The notes beneath the pieces are model-generated. The model saw nothing but the letters and a program-made list of their open reading frames with translations, was not told the DNA's origin and did not search any database. The translations under genes and the position numbers were made by a program. DNA of 64,000 nucleotides from Lentilactobacillus kosonis (GTDB lineage Bacteria; Bacillota; Bacilli; Lactobacillales; Lactobacillaceae). Positions 31,331-40,372 of the stretch are shown one piece after another (the stretch's first letter is position 1; each line of letters starts with the position of its first letter). The stretch is from NCBI RefSeq assembly GCF_003864335.1, contig NZ_BEXA01000002.1, forward strand, positions 186,001 to 250,000. Reading direction: 5' to 3'.

Positions 31331-31687
31331 ATGCCACGAGTAAAAGGTGGAACAGTCACACGCGCACGTCGTAAACGTGTTTTAAAATTAGCTAAGGGTT
31401 ACCGTGGTGCTAAGCACCGTTTGTTCAAGACCGCTAAAGATCAAGTAATGAAGTCACAAACTTATGCATTCCGTGATCGTCGCGCTAACAAAGGTAATTT
31501 CCGTAAATTATGGATTGCCCGTATTAACGCTGCATCAAGAATCAATGGTTTGAGTTACAGCCAATTTATGCATGGTTTGAAACTTGCTAACATTGACATG
31601 AACAGAAAGATGCTTGCTGATCTTGCAGTTAACGATGCAGACGCATTCAAAGCACTTACAGATGAAGCCAAGAAGGCTCTCAAGTAA
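31331..31687 (+). CDS. rplT: 50S ribosomal protein L20
   Basis: A 118-residue basic protein that nucleates early 50S assembly and is the likely ligand of the leader upstream of infC. It begins [16 protein letters not shown] and has [15 protein letters not shown] and the usual C-terminal domain. AGGAGGA precedes the ATG. A terminator follows. Confidence 0.98.
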   Translation: MPRVKGGTVTRARRKRVLKLAKGYRGAKHRLFKTAKDQVMKSQTYAFRDRRANKGNFRKLWIARINAASRINGLSYSQFMHGLKLANIDMNRKMLADLAVNDADAFKALTDEAKKALK

Positions 31688-31703
31688 TTTTTGACTTAAA
31701 CAA

Positions 31704-31735
31704 GACTTTCACTGGTTAACGGTGAAAGTCTTTTT
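31704..31735 (+). terminator. Terminator after rplT
   Basis: GACTTTCAC (31704-31712) pairs with GTGAAAGTC (31722-31730), followed by five T. It ends the infC operon before yqeG. Confidence 0.85.
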
Positions 31736-31763
31736 AAATAATTTAGTAAAAGGGAGTTTCCCA

Positions 31764-32279
31764 ATGATTTCTAAGTTCAAACCAAGCTGGATGTTCCAGG
31801 ATATTTACCACGTGTCCCCAGAATTTCTGGCGGGAAATCACATTAAGTATATTTTAACTGACCTTGATAACACCCTGATTCCATGGAACCAAAGTGATGG
31901 AAGCGCGAAGCTTGCAGATTGGTTACGGGAAATGAAAAAGTATGGTATCAAAGTAATCGTTGTCTCAAATAATAGTTATTCACGGATTAGTCAAGCACTT
32001 ACTGATTATGATGTTGCATTTGTTTCTAGGGCTTTAAAACCACTAACATTTGGAATTAATCGAGCAATTAACCAATATTCACTTAGTCGTAAAGAAACTG
32101 TGATGATTGGTGATCAGTTGCTAACAGATGTTTTTTCCGCTAATAATAGTGGGGTTAATAGCATTCTAGTCAAGCCGTTAGTTAATAATGATGGTTGGAC
32201 AACGTGGTTTAATAGATTTCTTGAACGATTTGTGTTTCAATTACTAAAGAAAAAATATTCTGATATTCATTGGCAATAG
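31764..32279 (+). CDS. yqeG: YqeG-family HAD phosphatase
   Basis: A 171-residue HAD-superfamily phosphatase. The DxD nucleophile motif TDLDNTLIPW lies near residue 29, VVSNNS is motif II, and GDQLLTD is motif IV. The substrate is unknown in bacteria; mitochondrial relatives act on phosphatidylglycerophosphate. I take the ATG at 31764 with GGGAG upstream; earlier in-frame codons fall in the rplT terminator. It heads the yqeGH-yhbY-nadD cluster. Confidence 0.9.
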   Translation: MISKFKPSWMFQDIYHVSPEFLAGNHIKYILTDLDNTLIPWNQSDGSAKLADWLREMKKYGIKVIVVSNNSYSRISQALTDYDVAFVSRALKPLTFGINRAINQYSLSRKETVMIGDQLLTDVFSANNSGVNSILVKPLVNNDGWTTWFNRFLERFVFQLLKKKYSDIHWQ

Positions 32280-32289
32280 GAGGAAATAT

Positions 32290-33405
32290 ATGGCTGAAAG
32301 CGAAATTATAATTGATGGAGAAGTTGTTCACTGTATTGGTTGTGGAGCAGCAATTCAAACTGAGGATAAAACTAAACCAGGATATACCCCTGAATCAGCT
32401 TTAAACAAGGGATTGGAATCTGGCGAGGTATATTGTCAGCGATGCTTTAGATTACGGCACTATAATGAAATTGTTCCAGTTGGCCTAACTGATGATGACT
32501 TTTTGAAATTATTATCAAGTATTTCGGCTACTGATTCTTTAATTGTTTATGTCGTTGATATTTTTGATGTTAACGGTAGTTTGATTCCAGGGCTTCATCG
32601 ATTAGTCGGTGATAATAAAGTACTTTTGGTTGGAAACAAAGTTGATATCTTACCAACTTCTTTCAAGCATAAGAAGGTTGCTGACTGGTTACGTCAACAA
32701 GCTAACGGAGCTGGTATTCGACCAATTGGGGTTCAATTAGTATCTGGAAAGACTAATGAAGATGTGGACAGTTTACTTGCAAGTATCGAAAAGTATCGAA
32801 ATGGTAAAGATGTTTATGTTGTTGGGGTAACCAATGTTGGAAAATCAACTTTAATTAACCAAATTATTAGTCAGTCAACCGGAGTTAAGAATTTAATTAC
32901 CACATCACGGTTCCCAGGGACTACATTGGACAAAATTGAGATTCCGTTGGCTGATGGTCAAACTCTGACCGATACCCCAGGGATTATTCAACCAGAACAG
33001 ATGGCGCACTTGCTTTCTGGTGAGGAACTTAAATTAGTTACCCCACAAAAGACGATTAAGCCCAAAGTTTACCAATTAAATCCAGAACAAACACTGTTTT
33101 TAGGTGGCTTAGGCCGGTTTGACTACGTCTCTGGTGATAAGAAGCACGGCTTTACAGTCTATGCAGAGAACGGTCTTTACTTGCACCGTACTAAGTTAGC
33201 TAACGCTGACGAATTTTATGAAGGCCATGTTGGGGACTTACTAACTCCGCCCACAAGTGATAATGTAGAACAATTTGGCAAGTTAGTACCGCATGAATTT
33301 AAAACGACTGTCAAAAGTGATATTGTGATTGAGGGATTAGGTTGGATTACCGTTCCTGCCGGAATTGTTGTCCGTGGTTGGGCACCAAACAAGTGGCGGT
33401 CTTAA
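32290..33405 (+). CDS. yqeH: Ribosome biogenesis GTPase YqeH
   Basis: A circularly permuted GTPase needed for 30S assembly. An N-terminal zinc finger CIGCG...CQRCF precedes permuted GTPase motifs: NKVDILP (G4), SGKT (G5), GVTNVGKST (G1) and DTPG (G3). The C-terminal domain is RNA-binding in type. Its 371 residues are normal. AGGAGGA precedes the ATG. Confidence 0.96.
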   Translation: MAESEIIIDGEVVHCIGCGAAIQTEDKTKPGYTPESALNKGLESGEVYCQRCFRLRHYNEIVPVGLTDDDFLKLLSSISATDSLIVYVVDIFDVNGSLIPGLHRLVGDNKVLLVGNKVDILPTSFKHKKVADWLRQQANGAGIRPIGVQLVSGKTNEDVDSLLASIEKYRNGKDVYVVGVTNVGKSTLINQIISQSTGVKNLITTSRFPGTTLDKIEIPLADGQTLTDTPGIIQPEQMAHLLSGEELKLVTPQKTIKPKVYQLNPEQTLFLGGLGRFDYVSGDKKHGFTVYAENGLYLHRTKLANADEFYEGHVGDLLTPPTSDNVEQFGKLVPHEFKTTVKSDIVIEGLGWITVPAGIVVRGWAPNKWRS

Positions 33406-33435
33406 TTAGACCAGCAATGATTTAAGGGGTAAATA

Positions 33436-33747
33436 ATGGAATTAAAAGGAAAACAAAGAAGACTACTAAAGTCAAAAGCAAACAGAATGAAACCAATCTT
33501 TTCAGTTGGAAAGAATGGTTTGTCACCTGTTTGGCTAGAAGAAGTAAATACTGCAATTGAAAAACGTGAACTTATGAAGATTAACATTTTGCAAAATGCA
33601 GATGTTACGACTGAAGATGTTCGCAACTATATTCAAGAAAATTCTGACATCATGGTGATTCAAGTAATTGGCCGTAGTCTGTTACTATTTAAAGAAGCTG
33701 GCGATCCTGATAACCGTGATGTATCAGTCGAAGTTACATCGATCTAG
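33436..33747 (+). CDS. yhbY: YhbY/CRM-domain RNA-binding protein
   Basis: A 103-residue CRM-domain protein that associates with pre-50S particles. It begins with a basic MELKGKQRRLLKSKAN and has the conserved GKNGLSP loop (GxxG RNA-binding motif). It sits between yqeH and nadD, as in related genomes. Confidence 0.95.
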   Translation: MELKGKQRRLLKSKANRMKPIFSVGKNGLSPVWLEEVNTAIEKRELMKINILQNADVTTEDVRNYIQENSDIMVIQVIGRSLLLFKEAGDPDNRDVSVEVTSI

Positions 33748-33759
33748 GAGTGGTAAACC

Positions 33760-34392
33760 ATGGCAAAGGTTGCTAGTACGGTTCAAACTTACGCAAAGAC
33801 GCAATTAAATACTAATAACCAGCATAAAAAAATTGGCATATTGGGTGGGACATTTAATCCAATTCATAATGGTCATTTAATTATCGCGGAGCAGGTGATT
33901 GATCAACTAGGGTTAGATGAAATCAGGTTTATGCCTGATTTCACTCCACCTCACGTCGATCGAAAGCTTGCAATTGACGCCAAAGAACGGGTGTCGATGA
34001 TTAGTGGTTCAATTAGAGACAATCCTCGTTTTGCAATTGAAATGGAAGAGATTGCTCGTGGTGGAACCAGTTATTCATATGATACGATGGTGGCTTTAAA
34101 ACGTCGAAATCCTAATTATGAATACTATTTCATTATCGGTGGGGATATGGTTGAATACTTGCCGAAGTGGTATAAAATTGATGAGTTAGCCAAGTTAGTA
34201 ACTTTTGTTGGTGTTAAACGATCAGGTTATAAGACAACTTCAAAGTATCCAATCATTTGGGTTGACGTACCATTCATTGATATATCATCAACATTAATCA
34301 GGGCTAAGGTTAGAGCTAATCATTCAATTAGATATCTTGTGCCAAGTTTTGTTGAAAAATATATTAAGGAGAATGGTTTATATGCAAACTAA
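33760..34392 (+). CDS. nadD: Nicotinate-nucleotide adenylyltransferase
   Basis: NadD forms deamido-NAD from nicotinate mononucleotide and ATP. The nucleotidyltransferase motif GGTFNPIHNGH and the C-terminal ISSTLIR are present. About 22 extra residues precede the core; AGGAGTGG upstream of the ATG at 33760 supports this start. It overlaps yqeK by 11 bases. Confidence 0.96.
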   Translation: MAKVASTVQTYAKTQLNTNNQHKKIGILGGTFNPIHNGHLIIAEQVIDQLGLDEIRFMPDFTPPHVDRKLAIDAKERVSMISGSIRDNPRFAIEMEEIARGGTSYSYDTMVALKRRNPNYEYYFIIGGDMVEYLPKWYKIDELAKLVTFVGVKRSGYKTTSKYPIIWVDVPFIDISSTLIRAKVRANHSIRYLVPSFVEKYIKENGLYAN

Positions 34393-34993
34393 AGAATTAA
34401 CTTATCAGCATCATTACACGCCATTAACGCGATTGGAGTTAGTTGAGAAACTAAGATCCGCTTTGACAGATGAACGTTTTCAACATGTGTTGCGAGTTGA
34501 ACAAACTGCTGTTGACCTAGCTGAACGTTATGGAGTTGATCCAGAAAGAGCTAGTGTAGCTGGCTTGGTTCATGACTATGCCAAGCAAAGATCTGATAAG
34601 GAATTTATTGAAACCATTCATAAGTATCATCTAGATCCTAATCTGTTAAATTATGGTAACGCAATTTGGCATGGTGTCGTTGGCTGGATTTTAGTGAAAA
34701 ATGAATTAGGAATCAATGATATTGAAATTTTAAAGGCCGTCGAATACCATACAGTTGGTCATGAAACGATGACTAAACTGGAACAAATTGTGTACATGGC
34801 TGACTATATTGAACCCCATCGGAATTTTCCCGGAGTGGAACAAGCCCGAAAGTTAACCAATGAAGATTTAGCTTTAGCGGTAGCTTATCAAACTAAGCAA
34901 ACTTTGGTTTATTTAGTTGATAATAACCGCCCAGTATTTCCCCAAACAGTTGTTACGTACAACAGTTGGGTACCTAAAAGTGGACTGGATTAA
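34382..34993 (+). CDS. yqeK: HD-domain hydrolase YqeK (Ap4A hydrolase family)
   Basis: A 203-residue HD-domain metalloenzyme with FQHVLRVEQTA, GLVHDYAK, WHGVVG and YHTVGH. YqeK proteins are symmetrical diadenosine tetraphosphate hydrolases. I choose ATG 34382 with AAGGAG upstream, overlapping nadD; the in-frame ATG at 34337 is deep inside nadD. It is coupled to rsfS. Confidence 0.94.
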   Translation: MQTKELTYQHHYTPLTRLELVEKLRSALTDERFQHVLRVEQTAVDLAERYGVDPERASVAGLVHDYAKQRSDKEFIETIHKYHLDPNLLNYGNAIWHGVVGWILVKNELGINDIEILKAVEYHTVGHETMTKLEQIVYMADYIEPHRNFPGVEQARKLTNEDLALAVAYQTKQTLVYLVDNNRPVFPQTVVTYNSWVPKSGLD

Positions 34994-35004
34994 TAGGAGG
35001 ATTT

Positions 35005-35361
35005 ATGGATAGTAAAGATATTGCCCAAATTGCAGTGAGAGCTGCCGATAGTAAACGGGCTAATGATATTGTTGTTTTAGATATGCAAAATGTGAGTTTG
35101 ATGGCCGACTACTTTGTCATTGCTGACGCTAACTCAAACCGTCAGGTTAAAGCGATTGCTGATGAAGTTGCTGATCAAATGTCAGCATCGAAAGTTGAAA
35201 TTTATCAAGTATCCGGCAGAGATACTGCCAAATGGATTTTGATTGATCTTGGTGAAGTTATTGTTCACATTTTCCAAACTGATGAACGTGATTTCTATAA
35301 TTTAGAAAAATTATGGTCTGATGCACCATTCCTTGACACGCGGGATTGGCTTGAAGCATGA
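35005..35361 (+). CDS. rsfS: Ribosome silencing factor RsfS
   Basis: A 118-residue Iojap/DUF143 protein that binds L14 and blocks joining of ribosomal subunits when nutrients run low. It shows LMADYFVIADANSNRQVKAI and the C-terminal VIVHIFQTDERDFYNLEKLW. AGGAGG precedes the ATG. Its end overlaps the yqeM start by four bases (ATGA). Confidence 0.97.
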   Translation: MDSKDIAQIAVRAADSKRANDIVVLDMQNVSLMADYFVIADANSNRQVKAIADEVADQMSASKVEIYQVSGRDTAKWILIDLGEVIVHIFQTDERDFYNLEKLWSDAPFLDTRDWLEA

Positions 35362-36095
35362 TTTATGAAAAGTTTGCCAAGTTTTACGACGAATTATTTG
35401 ATGATGATTTGTATGTAAAATGGGGAGACTATTTTGCTAACAGAGTCTCTAAGTCAGCAAAAGTAATGGATTTAGCTTGTGGTACCGGAAAGTTAGCAAT
35501 CGAATTAATCAAGCGTGGTTATAACGTTACTGGTTCCGACATTTCAGAAGATATGTTGAAGCTAGCTAGTGAGCATGCTGAAGCGGCTAAAGTGAATTTA
35601 CCATTGATTCAAATGGATATGCTTGAAATGGATGGTCTCACGAAGTTTGATACGATTTCGTGTTTTGACGATTCACTCTGTTATCTAACGGAAGATGGCC
35701 AGCTTTTAAGAGCCTTTCAGCAGGTTAACGCTCACTTAGAATCTGAGGGAACCTTCTTGTTTGATGTGATTACACCATACCAAACCGATGAGGTTTACCC
35801 AGGATACATGTTTAATGATCGAACTGATGACTCTGCGTTTATGTGGTCTTCATATTCAACTGATGACTCTGAGCACGCAATTGAGCATGACTTGGTGTTC
35901 TTCTTATTTAATGAAGAAAAGAATGCCTACGATGCTTATAATGAGATTCATGATGAGCGGTCATTTGATATTACCAGCTATCAACGTATGTTGACTGAGG
36001 CTGGTTTCACAGATATCAAAGTAACTACTGATTTTGGTAATCAACCTTACCAAGAAAGGGTAAAGCGTTGGTTCATTGAGTGTAAAAAGGGGTAA
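35358..36095 (+). CDS. yqeM: YqeM-like SAM-dependent methyltransferase
   Basis: A 245-residue class I methyltransferase with motif I VMDLACGTGKLA near residues 35-46 and SDISEDML after it. The substrate is unknown. It is translationally coupled to rsfS and lies in the conserved rsfS-yqeM-tmcAL order, which suggests an RNA- or ribosome-related role, but that is inference. Confidence 0.9.
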   Translation: MIYEKFAKFYDELFDDDLYVKWGDYFANRVSKSAKVMDLACGTGKLAIELIKRGYNVTGSDISEDMLKLASEHAEAAKVNLPLIQMDMLEMDGLTKFDTISCFDDSLCYLTEDGQLLRAFQQVNAHLESEGTFLFDVITPYQTDEVYPGYMFNDRTDDSAFMWSSYSTDDSEHAIEHDLVFFLFNEEKNAYDAYNEIHDERSFDITSYQRMLTEAGFTDIKVTTDFGNQPYQERVKRWFIECKKG

Positions 36096-36099
36096 TTAG

Positions 36100-37231
36100 A
36101 TGGAAACGGCTGTTGGGATTATTGCAGAATTTAATCCATTTCATAACGGACATCAATATTTAGTTGACCAAGCACGCAAACAATCTGGAGCGACAACGGT
36201 TATTGCTATTATGAGCGGTAATTGGATGCAACGAGGCGAACCAGCATTTCGATAAATGGAATCGGGCTCGAGCAGCAGTGGCTGCCGGAGTGGACCTAGT
36301 GGTAGAATTGCCTTTTTTTGGTGCAGTTCAGCCATCACACTTATTTGCAAAAAATGCTGTGCGAATTGCTCAAGAGCTTGCATGTGAATCATTAGCTTTT
36401 GGGGCAGAACACCCAGATATGGACTATGATTTATTGATCAATCATCAGCCTGAGCATGATGATTCTTTTAAGCAATTCAATCAAACATACGCATCAACTT
36501 TTCAAAACTATTTAAAGCGACAGACTGGAATTACCCTACGTGAACCAAATGATATTTTGGCGTTTGGTTATGCTAATGCTAATCATGAATTGGGAAACCC
36601 GCTAAAATTAGTGCCAATTCAAAGAATTGAAGCTGATCATAATGATCAGCAATTAACCACTGACTCATGGATCAGTAGTGCTTCATCAATTCGAAATGGG
36701 ATAGTGAACTACTCAAGTGAGATTACTAAGTTCATGCCTTACAGTAGCTTTCATATGGTAGCCAGTAGCTTTCAATACAGTTGGGAACAGTTTTGGCCTT
36801 TCTTAAGATATGAATTAATAAAGACGCCAATTCAAGAATTACAACGAATATATCAAATGTCTGAGGGAATCGAGCATCGATTAAAGAGTGCTGCTAAGAG
36901 ATCCCAGTCATTCTCAGATTTTTTAAACTCAGTTAAGACAAAGCGATACACTTATACTAGGATTCAACGGTTATGCGTCTATGTCTTGGTGCATGCTTTT
37001 TCTGATGAGATGCTGGTTGACCCTAATTATTTACGACCGTTGGCTTTTAATGGTCAGGGACAAAGGTATTTGAATCAAATTAAGCACGATACAGAATGGC
37101 CAATTATCACTAAAGTAACTGATCAGGTTGTCGATGATTGGCTGGTCTTAGACTACCAATCATCGATGATGCTAGAATTAATTAGTGGCGAGAACCAGGA
37201 TGTTCATCGTTATCCCAAAATCATTTTATAA
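36100..37231 (+). CDS. tmcAL: tRNA(Met) cytidine acetate ligase TmcAL (frameshifted)
   Basis: TmcAL (formerly YlbM) makes N4-acetylcytidine at the wobble base of elongator tRNA-Met from acetate and ATP. The N-terminus from ATG 36100 shows the nucleotidyltransferase-like [13 protein letters not shown] and [12 protein letters not shown]. The frame then stops at 36252-36254. Compared with the family, two bases are missing at the T3 run 36247-36249; a T5 run gives PAFFDKWNRA and a normal 377-residue protein. The downstream part holds [10 protein letters not shown] and SSASSIRNG. Confidence 0.92.
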
Positions 37232-37257
37232 AAGCTGGGCCTATCAAGGAATTAGCC

Positions 37258-37286
37258 TTGACAAGGTATTTTGATGCCGGTATAAT
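37258..37286 (+). promoter_or_regulatory. Consensus sigma-A promoter of yceD-rpmF
   Basis: TTGACA (37258-37263) and TATAAT (37281-37286) are both perfect and exactly 17 bases apart, with the yceD ATG 27 bases downstream. This is the clearest vegetative promoter in the window. Confidence 0.93.
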
Positions 37287-37312
37287 AAGTCGTGTTGCAT
37301 TGGAGGAATAAC

Positions 37313-37873
37313 ATGGAAATGTTTTTTAGGGAACTTCAAAAGTATCCCGAAAATGCACCTTTTAAATTTGAAGAAACTCTTGATATAAAACAAGAGCTTC
37401 TTGATAGGTATGCTGATCAAGTTATTGATGCCGAAAAGTTTACTGTCTCAGGATCTGCTTTTGCTGATCAAGGAGATGTAATCGTGAATTATCACGTTAC
37501 TGGTAAACTTGTCGTGCCATCATCCAGATCATTAATGCCTGTCGATCTGCCTATGGAATTTGACGTTGAGGAATTTTATGTTCCTTCTAAAGCAGCTGAA
37601 TCGAGGTATCCTAAGGATACGGTCGTGTTTGTTCTCGATGAAGAGGATAAAGTTGAAATTACTGATTCAGTTATCGACAACGTTATTTTAAACATTCCAA
37701 TGCAGGTTCTTGCAGAATCTGAGCTAGAAGGCCAAGAAGACATGCCTAGCGGAGACGATTGGGAAGTCATGACGGCGGATGATTTTGACAAGAACAAGGC
37801 AGAATTAGAAACTGTTGATCCACGTCTTGCTAAACTAAAAGATTTATTCCCTGAGGATAATCAAGAGGATTAG
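37313..37873 (+). CDS. yceD: YceD/DUF177 family protein
   Basis: A 186-residue acidic protein of the DUF177/YceD family, which pairs with rpmF almost everywhere and is linked to 23S rRNA and 50S biogenesis. The family core is near residues 40-115 (VNYHVTGKLVVPSSRSLMPVDLPMEF). The start at 37313 follows GGAGGA; an upstream in-frame codon at 37292 lies next to the -10 box and is rejected. It is transcribed from the consensus promoter upstream. Confidence 0.92.
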   Translation: MEMFFRELQKYPENAPFKFEETLDIKQELLDRYADQVIDAEKFTVSGSAFADQGDVIVNYHVTGKLVVPSSRSLMPVDLPMEFDVEEFYVPSKAAESRYPKDTVVFVLDEEDKVEITDSVIDNVILNIPMQVLAESELEGQEDMPSGDDWEVMTADDFDKNKAELETVDPRLAKLKDLFPEDNQED

Positions 37874-37926
37874 TGGGACATTAATAATTCACTAGTGGAT
37901 ATTTTAAAGTAGAGGAGGGATTTTTA

Positions 37927-38097
37927 ATGGCTACACCAGCACGTAGAACCTCTAAGGCGAAAAAAGGTATGCGCCGTGGTCACATCAAGTTACAAACACC
38001 AAATCTTAGTTTTGATCCTAAGACTGGCGAGTACAGAATGCCACACCACGTGTCACCATCTGGCTACTACAATGGCCGTAAGGTTATCGACAAGTAA
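37927..38097 (+). CDS. rpmF: 50S ribosomal protein L32
   Basis: A 56-residue ribosomal protein beginning [19 protein letters not shown] and ending [10 protein letters not shown]. No cysteines are present, so it is the zinc-free (C-minus) form. AGGAGGG precedes the ATG. It follows yceD, and a strong terminator closes the unit. Confidence 0.97.
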   Translation: MATPARRTSKAKKGMRRGHIKLQTPNLSFDPKTGEYRMPHHVSPSGYYNGRKVIDK

Positions 38098-38143
38098 TTG
38101 TCTGTAAACTATTAAGAACGCCATGGATTCTTAACGGTTTGTT

Positions 38144-38178
38144 AAAACGCTCTAAGCGAATGCTTAGAGCGTTTTATT
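38144..38178 (+). terminator. Terminator of rpmF
   Basis: A 14-bp perfect stem (38144-38157 with 38162-38175) with a GAAT loop runs into a T-rich tail. Confidence 0.93.
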
Positions 38179-38388
38179 ATGCTGTAATTAAGTTGGTAGA
38201 GTTAATTATTAAACCTAGTGGGATTCTTGATAAATTACGACAATTTCAAATATAGGGTGGTTAACACAGTATTCGCAATCTTTAATGTTTACCATAATTT
38301 TGTGGACTTAAAAGTGTTATACAAGATATGCATTCATGTAATTAATATAATAACGATGATTTATATGGTGAATTAAAGTTAATAAAAA
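38179..38388. other. Gene-free AT-rich spacer between rpmF and adhP
   Basis: About 210 bases between two convergent terminators. I see no open frame with a ribosome-binding site, no RNA family I recognise and no repeat. Isolated TATAAT-like strings occur but without a matching -35. Confidence 0.6.
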
Positions 38389-38416
38389 AGCTAACGAACA
38401 TTTATGCCCGCTAGCT
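38389..38416 (-). terminator. Terminator of adhP
   Basis: On the minus strand AGCTAGCG pairs with CGTTAGCT (one G-U pair), followed by six T. It lies just after the adhP stop. Confidence 0.82.
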
Positions 38417-38444
38417 AATTAAAATTAGTTGATATTATTTAGAA

Positions 38445-39461
38445 TTACTTAGTGAAATCAACAACCATCCGACCAACAATCTTGCCGGCTTTCATTTCAT
38501 CAATGATATCGTTAATTTCTTCAAGCTTTCTAGTTTGAACGATTGGCTTAACTTTGCCTTCAGCACCAAATTGGAAAGTTTCAGCTAAGTCTTGGCGGGT
38601 ACCCACAAGTGAACCAGCAACTTGAATACCGTCTAGAACAGTTTTATCAATGTTAAGAGCCATGTCACCCTTTGGAAGGGCGACCGCAACTAATTTACCA
38701 TCTGGACGAAGAGCATTAACTGAAGTTGTGAAAGCTGCAGCATTAACGGCAGTAACTTGTGCATTGTGAACGCCACCAACTTTTGCTTGAATTTGTTCCG
38801 CAACGTCTGGATCATGACGGTCAATTCCGATTTCAGCACCATTTTCTTTAGCAGCTTGTAGCTTTTGTTCATTACCATCAACGGCAACGACGTGAGCACC
38901 AAAAACATTGTGAGCGAATTGAACAGCAAGGTTACCAAGACCACCAGCACCAACAACTTCAACCCATTGACCTGGGCGAGTGTCACCAACTTTTAGTGCC
39001 TTGTACATAGTAACTCCGGCACAAGTTAATGAGGTTGCTTCAATTGGGTCAAGACCTTCAGGCACTTTAACAGCGTAGTTGGCATCAACGATTACTTCTT
39101 CGGCCATGGCACCATCAACAGTGAAGCCTGAGTTTTGAACATTACGACAAAGAGTTTCGCGACCAGTGTTACAGTATTCACAATGACCACAACCCTTAAA
39201 GAACCAAGCGATTGACACACGGTCGCCAATCTTTAAATTTTCAACGTCGTCAGCAACTTGGATAACTTTACCAACACCTTCGTGCCCAATAATCCGACCT
39301 GGAACGGCACCAAAATCACCGGCAGCTACATGAAGATCTGTGTGACATAATCCACAATATTCAACTTTAACTAAGGCTTCACCATATTTAATTGGGCGAA
39401 GAGTAACATCTTTAATATCAACATATCCATCAACGGAATCGCGTACAACAGCTGCTTTCAT
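38445..39461 (-). CDS. adhP: Zinc-dependent alcohol dehydrogenase AdhP
   Basis: A 338-residue medium-chain dehydrogenase that interconverts acetaldehyde and ethanol (or similar short alcohols) with NAD(H). Catalytic zinc motifs are CGLCHTDLH (Cys36, His40) and GHEGVG. The structural zinc site has four Cys in [16 protein letters not shown]. The Rossmann motif is GAGGLG. In a lactic acid bacterium it would regenerate NAD+. Its promoter overlaps a probable Rex operator. It is a single gene ending in its own terminator. Confidence 0.95.
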   Translation of the reverse strand: MKAAVVRDSVDGYVDIKDVTLRPIKYGEALVKVEYCGLCHTDLHVAAGDFGAVPGRIIGHEGVGKVIQVADDVENLKIGDRVSIAWFFKGCGHCEYCNTGRETLCRNVQNSGFTVDGAMAEEVIVDANYAVKVPEGLDPIEATSLTCAGVTMYKALKVGDTRPGQWVEVVGAGGLGNLAVQFAHNVFGAHVVAVDGNEQKLQAAKENGAEIGIDRHDPDVAEQIQAKVGGVHNAQVTAVNAAAFTTSVNALRPDGKLVAVALPKGDMALNIDKTVLDGIQVAGSLVGTRQDLAETFQFGAEGKVKPIVQTRKLEEINDIIDEMKAGKIVGRMVVDFTK

Positions 39462-39506
39462 ATAATACCATCCTTTTAAAATGTAATTGAAATTTATTTT
39501 CTAATC

Positions 39507-39541
39507 ATTGTTCATTATAAAACAATCTGTTGCATTAGCAA
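39507..39541 (-). promoter_or_regulatory. adhP promoter with probable Rex operator
   Basis: On the minus strand, -35 TTGCTA (39541-39536) and -10 TATAAT (39519-39514) are 16 bases apart. A 20-bp inverted repeat ATTGTT-N8-AACAAT (39507-39526) covers the -10 box. Its TTGT-N10-ACAA spacing fits the operator of the redox repressor Rex, which controls alcohol dehydrogenases in many Firmicutes. Binding is inferred. Confidence 0.72.
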
Positions 39542-39598
39542 GTGAAAAAAGGCACAAATAGCTAAAACATGAAAATTATTTCCAAACAAGTTTATACG

Positions 39599-39615
39599 AA
39601 AATACCTCGTATTTT
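39599..39615. repeat. Inverted repeat upstream of arlR
   Basis: AAAATAC (39599-39605) and GTATTTT (39609-39615) form a perfect 7-bp inverted repeat with a CTC spacer, shortly before a TTAAAAT -10-like box near 39628. It could be an operator for the two-component genes. There is no T-run suited to a terminator. Confidence 0.45.
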
Positions 39616-39685
39616 ACTTAAGTATGTTAAAATTAGAATATTATTAAAAAAGAACCTTAACAGGATTACGTAGGAGAATTGTAAA

Positions 39686-40372
39686 ATGAGTCGAGTTTTA
39701 ATTATTGAAGATGAAAAAAATCTTTCCCGGTTTGTAGAGCTTGAACTACAACATGAGGGTTATGAAACCCAAGTGGAGTTAGATGGTCGTAAGGGCCTAG
39801 ATGCCGCATTAAATGATAATTTTGACGTAATTTTACTTGATTTAATGCTTCCAGAACTTAATGGTATGGAAGTTGCTCGCCGATTACGAGAAAAGAAAAA
39901 TACGCCAATTATTATGATGACTGCCCGTGATTCTGTAATTGATCGGGTATCTGGATTTGATCATGGAGCTGATGACTACATCGTCAAGCCATTTGCCATT
40001 GAAGAATTACTGGCTAGAATTCGGGCATTATTGAGAAGAATCCAAATTGAAAATGATCAACAAAAGGGTAATAAGAAGACGGTTGTCTTTAAAGACCTAA
40101 CGATTGAAAAAGAAAGTCGCATTGTTCGTCGTGGCGATGAAGTTATTAACCTAACCAAGCGTGAATACGAACTATTATTAGCGTTGATGGAAAATGTTGA
40201 TGTGGTATTGGCTCGGGATGTGTTATTAACCAAAGTTTGGGGTTATGATTCCGAAGTTGAAACTAACGTTGTGGATGTTTATATTCGGTACTTACGTAAC
40301 AAGATTGATAGACCCGGTGAGAATAGTTATATTCAAACGGTTCGTGGTACAGGGTACGTGATGCGGTCATGA
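39686..40372 (+). CDS. arlR: OmpR-family response regulator, ArlR-like
   Basis: A 228-residue regulator with a receiver domain (acidic pocket EDE near residue 8; phospho-acceptor Asp in ILLDLMLPE near 53; Lys in VKPF near 103) and a C-terminal winged-helix domain (LTKREYELLLALMEN, YIRYLRNKID). The sequence is closest in style to ArlR/LisR. It overlaps the sensor kinase gene by four bases (ATGA). The signal sensed is unknown. Confidence 0.93.
   Translation: MSRVLIIEDEKNLSRFVELELQHEGYETQVELDGRKGLDAALNDNFDVILLDLMLPELNGMEVARRLREKKNTPIIMMTARDSVIDRVSGFDHGADDYIVKPFAIEELLARIRALLRRIQIENDQQKGNKKTVVFKDLTIEKESRIVRRGDEVINLTKREYELLLALMENVDVVLARDVLLTKVWGYDSEVETNVVDVYIRYLRNKIDRPGENSYIQTVRGTGYVMRS

Noticed and set aside
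38179-38388. Possible small RNA gene between rpmF and adhP
   Set aside because: No promoter with both boxes and no internal structure; both ends are terminators of neighbouring genes.
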